A DNA stretch of 56,468 nucleotides, from contig NZ_BBWZ01000032.1 in NCBI RefSeq assembly GCF_001015055.1, forward strand, positions 1 to 56,468, written 5' to 3'. Below, in pieces: positions 53,795 to 56,468 of this stretch (positions are counted from its first letter, which is position 1; each line of letters opens with the position of its first letter). Made by a program: the position numbers and the translations under genes. The notes beneath the pieces were generated by a model that was given only the letters and a program-made list of their open reading frames with translations, did no database searches and was not told the DNA's origin. The DNA is from Aneurinibacillus tyrosinisolvens. Its GTDB lineage: Bacteria; Bacillota; Bacilli; Aneurinibacillales; Aneurinibacillaceae.

Positions 53795-54017
53795 TTGAAC
53801 TACTCACGACTAAAGTCGCGAGATTCTGCGTCCTTGCGGACGTGAAAACTCGAACGGACGAAAGCGAGTCGCTTGTTTCCTGCTTCATCGAAAACAGCGA
53901 AGTTTGACCTCAGGCTTGCACTTTCTCCACTACCAGAAGAGAAACTCTCCCGGTATCCCGCATCCATACACACGAGCAGGCACACCCCGTGGTTCCCACG
54001 GTAAGTAAAGAAGGATT
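53795..54017 (-). ncRNA. TnpB omega-RNA/right-end region of IS200/IS605 element
   Basis: From the tnpB stop the minus strand runs through several short hairpins to CGACTTTAGTCG (53807-53818) and ends GTGAGTAGTTCAA at about 53795. In IS605-type elements this 3' region gives the omega-RNA, and the bases just beyond the end (from 53794 downward, starting ATAAGATATATTTGC) would be the guide. The guide lies in the leader of the flavoprotein gene. Boundaries are by resemblance. Confidence 0.5.
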
Positions 54018-55147
54018 TTATGCGTACAAGAGGGCCATCCCCTCTTCTAAAATATTGATAGCTGCATTAAGATCCCGGTCGTGCTCACACCCGCATGACG
54101 GGCATACCCATACACGGTCGGATAGGGAAAGCAGGGGATTCTTTTCTTTACAGCCATGGCATTGCTTGGTGCTGCTGGGGAAGAAACGGTCAATGAGAAC
54201 CAGTCTTTTTCCTTTGCGCTCACATTTGTAAGAAAGCAACGTTTTAAACATGCCCCAGCCCACATCCTGAATGCTTTTTGCCAGCTTGCGATTCCGGATC
54301 ATTCCCTTCACATTCAGGTCTTCGATGACGATGACGTGGTTTTTGTCAACGAGTTCGAAAGACACCTTATGCAGGAAGTCTTTTCGCTTGCGTTGAAGGG
54401 AGGCGACTTTCACCAGGTTTTCCTGATAATATCTCGGATTGTCGATTTTTTGTCCGGTGGACGTAATCGCAAAGTGGGTTAACCCCATATCCAGGGCCAT
54501 GATGTCTTCTGTCTTTACCTTGGACAAATCGAAGATTTGAACGTCTTCTCTTTGTATTTGTTCTTCCGTTACTATCGAAACGGTAAAGAGCCCGCTGCTG
54601 TGACGTCTAATGGTCGCGCTTTTAATGGTTCCCTTTATGGCTTTGACTTTCTTACCACATCGGAAAGAAACCTCACCCACCTTCGGCAGTTGGATGACTT
54701 TCCGGTCAAAATCGACTTTAATGTTGGCGTTCGTCATGTTGGTTGTATAGTTTTGTTTGCTTTTTCGTTTGCTTTTGAAGCGTGGAAATCGAGCGTTACC
54801 CTCAAAAAAGTTTTTGAAAGCCGTATCGCGTTGAGGATGGCATTGCTTAGTGAAAATTTGTCCACCTCTTTTAACCAATTGAAGTACGGATGTTTTTTAA
54901 GCTGGTTGATGGCGTTATTAAAATCGGTAAAGGTGAGGGTTTTACCCGTATTTTTGTACACTTCATTTCGTTCGGATAAATAAAAATTGTACACCCAGCG
55001 AGCACAGCCAAAGGTTTTGGCAAACTGGGCTGCTTGTTCGGCAGTAGGGTAGATACGAAAACGGTATCCCTGATAGCGCACGATAACACCTTCAGGTCTC
55101 TCTTTTTTATACGATGCGCCTTTCTTTTTATCCGCAACCTTTGGCAT
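54018..55147 (-). pseudogene. IS200/IS605-family TnpB (RNA-guided nuclease) with frameshift and deletion
   Basis: Start MPKVADKKKGASYKKER then the usual TnpB opening (GYRFRIYPTAEQAAQFAKTF, GCARWVYNFYL). The frame breaks near 54832 (one base missing; expected SNAILQRDTAFKNFFEG) and continues with FPRFKSKRKSKQNYTT. The RuvC residues remain: Asp in ALDMGLTHFAI, Glu in VIVIEDLNVKGM, Asp in HDRDLNAAINI, plus the zinc finger CHGC ... CPSC. The region after the first motif is abridged (ENLVKVASLQRKRKDFLHKV), lacking about 30 residues found in complete relatives. No tnpA is present. Confidence 0.85.
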
Positions 55148-55154
55148 TTATGCA

Positions 55155-55260
55155 TCCCTCATTCCTCGAACATACATTCTTATTATAAGGGATATACAGG
55201 TAAAATAGAAGGTCAAAACCAAAGTGCTTTGTGGCTAACTGATGACTAAAGTCACGAGAG
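55155..55260 (-). mobile_element. Probable left end of the IS200/IS605 element
   Basis: Upstream of tnpB the plus strand holds TGACTAAAGTCA at 55243-55254 followed by CGAG, which mirrors CGACTAAAGTCG-CGAG at the right end (53807-53822). Such imperfect palindromes mark IS200/IS605 ends. The exact edge is uncertain. Confidence 0.5.
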
Positions 55261-55394
55261 TGTCACACAAACTTATTTCAAACCTATATGATTATAACTT
55301 GTTATGTCAAAACGAGCAAGAAAAAAAACGAATGTTTTACACATGTCGGTCCTCTTCATTCGTGTTTTATGTAAATGGCGGTACTTAAAGTATG

Positions 55395-56021
55395 TTAATG
55401 AACATATTGGACGTTTGTAGCCGACGCTCTATACATATCGATCCAGCCTTCGATTAGCTCTTCTTCTGAAATCCAGTCTTGCTCTTCTCTTACATCCCCA
55501 TATAAAATAAGCGAGTATACGCGGGCAAAAACGGTACTGTAAAGGCTTGAAGCAATAGCATAACAATTCGCTTCCGGACGAATCACTCCGCTCTCCTGGT
55601 AATGTATAAAGAACGCCGTTAAATCTTTAATAATTGTACCCGTGAAGGAAGCGAGGTATTTCCTGCACTCTATCATGTTCTCGGATTCAATTAATATAAG
55701 TTTCACAAGTGCGATCTCCCTTTTAAAGGTAGAAACAAACATTGTAATAATAGCCCGGATATCTGCGTTAAAGTCCCCTTTTACCCGGCTATTTATGAAA
55801 TTGTTCATCTCCGACAGAAGGGTGTGCTGGCGAAACATTTCATTAAACAACTTTTCCTTGCTTTCAAAATGGCGGTAGACAGTCAGATCGTTTACCCCCG
55901 CTGAACGCGCGATTTCACGAATGGTGGAAGCCTGAAACCCTTTCTGCGAAAACACTTGAACTGCCGAGTCTAAAATTTTATCTCTTGTTCTTTTCACTCG
56001 TGGAGAATATTTTTTTTCCAT
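55395..56021 (-). CDS. TetR/AcrR-family transcriptional regulator
   Basis: 208 residues. The DNA-binding part is KILDSAVQVFSQKGFQASTI followed by REIARSAGVNDLTVYRHFES; the C-terminal ligand domain is unassigned (FNADIRAIITMFVSTFKREI). The gene stands alone, with AGGAG before ATG 56021, so its target is unclear; the region upstream is the structured stretch at the window edge. Stop at 55395-55397. Confidence 0.92.
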   Translation of the reverse strand: MEKKYSPRVKRTRDKILDSAVQVFSQKGFQASTIREIARSAGVNDLTVYRHFESKEKLFNEMFRQHTLLSEMNNFINSRVKGDFNADIRAIITMFVSTFKREIALVKLILIESENMIECRKYLASFTGTIIKDLTAFFIHYQESGVIRPEANCYAIASSLYSTVFARVYSLILYGDVREEQDWISEEELIEGWIDMYRASATNVQYVH

Positions 56022-56174
56022 TGTGTACTACTCCTTTATCAGCTCTTCTAAAATATGGTCTAAAACACCTATACTTGCAGTATCCTTCATTTATAAATAC
56101 GAAACAAGTCGCAAATTAGTTGCATTTATAGCTAAAATTAAAACTTTTTGCGGGAAAAAAGGGAGTTCATTCCA

Positions 56175-56345
56175 CTTGCCTTTCCCTTCCGCGGGGAAGG
56201 GTGGACTGTCCGCTCCACCTCTACGAGCAGAGCCCACCAAACATCTGGGTAGCTCGGGGCGGGAGACAATGGTGGGCTTTTTCTGCTCTCCGGGAGGTTC
56301 CACTGGGTCAGGAAGACCGGTCTGCGTGGACTGCCCTTCCTTTTT
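56175..56345 (+). other. GC-rich highly structured intergenic region (candidate ncRNA)
   Basis: Several perfect stems in a row: CCCTTCC/GGGAAGGG (56184-56201), GGTGGA/TCCACC (56200-56219), a long stem GAGCAGA + GCCCACCA with TGGTGGGC + TCTGCTC (56225-56288), and a last arm ending in TGCCCTTCCTTTTTTC, which looks like a terminator tail. GTGGACTG occurs twice (56201 and 56326). No coding frame here has family resemblance. It could be a structured RNA such as an IscB/TnpB-associated RNA whose gene lies beyond the window. Confidence 0.5.
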
Positions 56346-56356
56346 TCTGACGTTTT

Positions 56357-56442
56357 GACCTTACGGTCTTTTCTTTTGCTAGTCTGAACCGCAAGGTTCA
56401 TCCTTTTTTACTTAGAGGAACCTTGCGGTTCCTTTCTTTTTT
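56357..56442 (+). repeat. Three T-tailed hairpins, two mutually complementary
   Basis: GACC-TTAC-GGTC (56357-56368), GAACC-GCAA-GGTTC (56386-56399) and GGAACC-TTGC-GGTTCC (56417-56432), each followed by a T-rich run. The second and third are reverse complements over 14 bp, so they can form either two small hairpins or one long stem. Confidence 0.7.
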
Positions 56443-56468
56443 ATAACACAAAAAGGCCCCTACCCATA

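Overview
The window reads as a chromosomal segment of a low-to-mid GC, endospore-forming Bacillales bacterium. The evidence is a YyaC-type spore gene, a T-box-controlled trpS, a c-di-AMP (ydaO-type) riboswitch, a YhfH-type mini-protein, the DUF1659/DUF2922/YvrJ trio, YtpQ, a CwlQ-like transglycosylase and AGGAGG-type ribosome binding sites. A Paenibacillaceae host (Aneurinibacillus/Brevibacillus-like) is my inference; no rRNA or tRNA is present to prove it.

Region 1 (1-9.9 kb) is accessory and decaying. Intact genes are an MDR alcohol dehydrogenase, a RidA-family protein lacking the usual arginine, a 4,5-dihydroxyphthalate-decarboxylase-like protein, an IDEAL protein and a DedA protein. They lie among gene wrecks: IS3 and IS66 transposases with internal deletions, two IclR fragments joined head to head, an EamA tail, a beta-helix tail, an MFS transporter with three frameshifts, a PAP2 phosphatase with an internal deletion, and the C-terminal remnant of an IscB-type nuclease beside a conserved-looking hairpin.

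Region 2 (10.5-21 kb) is the most coherent and interesting block. It holds a 2Fe-2S ferredoxin, an aspartate-dehydrogenase-like enzyme, a YjgF-like protein, DUF1450, a GntR/FCD regulator, two short chromate-transporter-family subunits, a GlcG/HbpS protein, an aldehyde dehydrogenase, a haem-oxygenase-like diiron oxidase, a creatininase-family amidohydrolase and a large permease. A palindrome, GTATA-N3-TATAC, occurs seven times (five perfect) and only at promoters of this block, including over the start of the GntR gene itself. I infer one GntR regulon encoding uptake and oxidation of an unidentified nitrogen-containing compound. The yyaC spore gene sits inside the block as a bystander.

Region 3 (21-47 kb) is mostly housekeeping: YtpQ, a cytoplasmic-type subtilase, a c-di-AMP riboswitch in front of an unknown 118-residue protein, T-box/trpS, enoyl-CoA hydratase, TerB-like protein, metallophosphoesterase, PAP2, DUF2520, DUF47-PiT phosphate transport, truncated haemoglobin, an RND efflux pair, lytic transglycosylase, acyl-CoA synthetase and pterin dehydratase.

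Region 4 (47-52.3 kb) is a signalling locus on the minus strand: a histidine kinase, a single-domain response regulator, a second kinase broken by a one-base frameshift, a BMP-type solute-binding lipoprotein and a Fis-type response regulator. Region 5 (52.3-56.5 kb) holds a COG2509 flavoprotein, an IS200/IS605 element with a defective tnpB and its terminal hairpins, a TetR regulator and, at the right edge, a GC-rich, highly structured stretch followed by three T-tailed hairpins that I cannot assign.

The many single-base frameshifts in otherwise ordinary genes (kinase, DUF1659, zinc ribbon) leave open sequencing error; the multi-lesion wrecks of region 1 are better explained by real decay.
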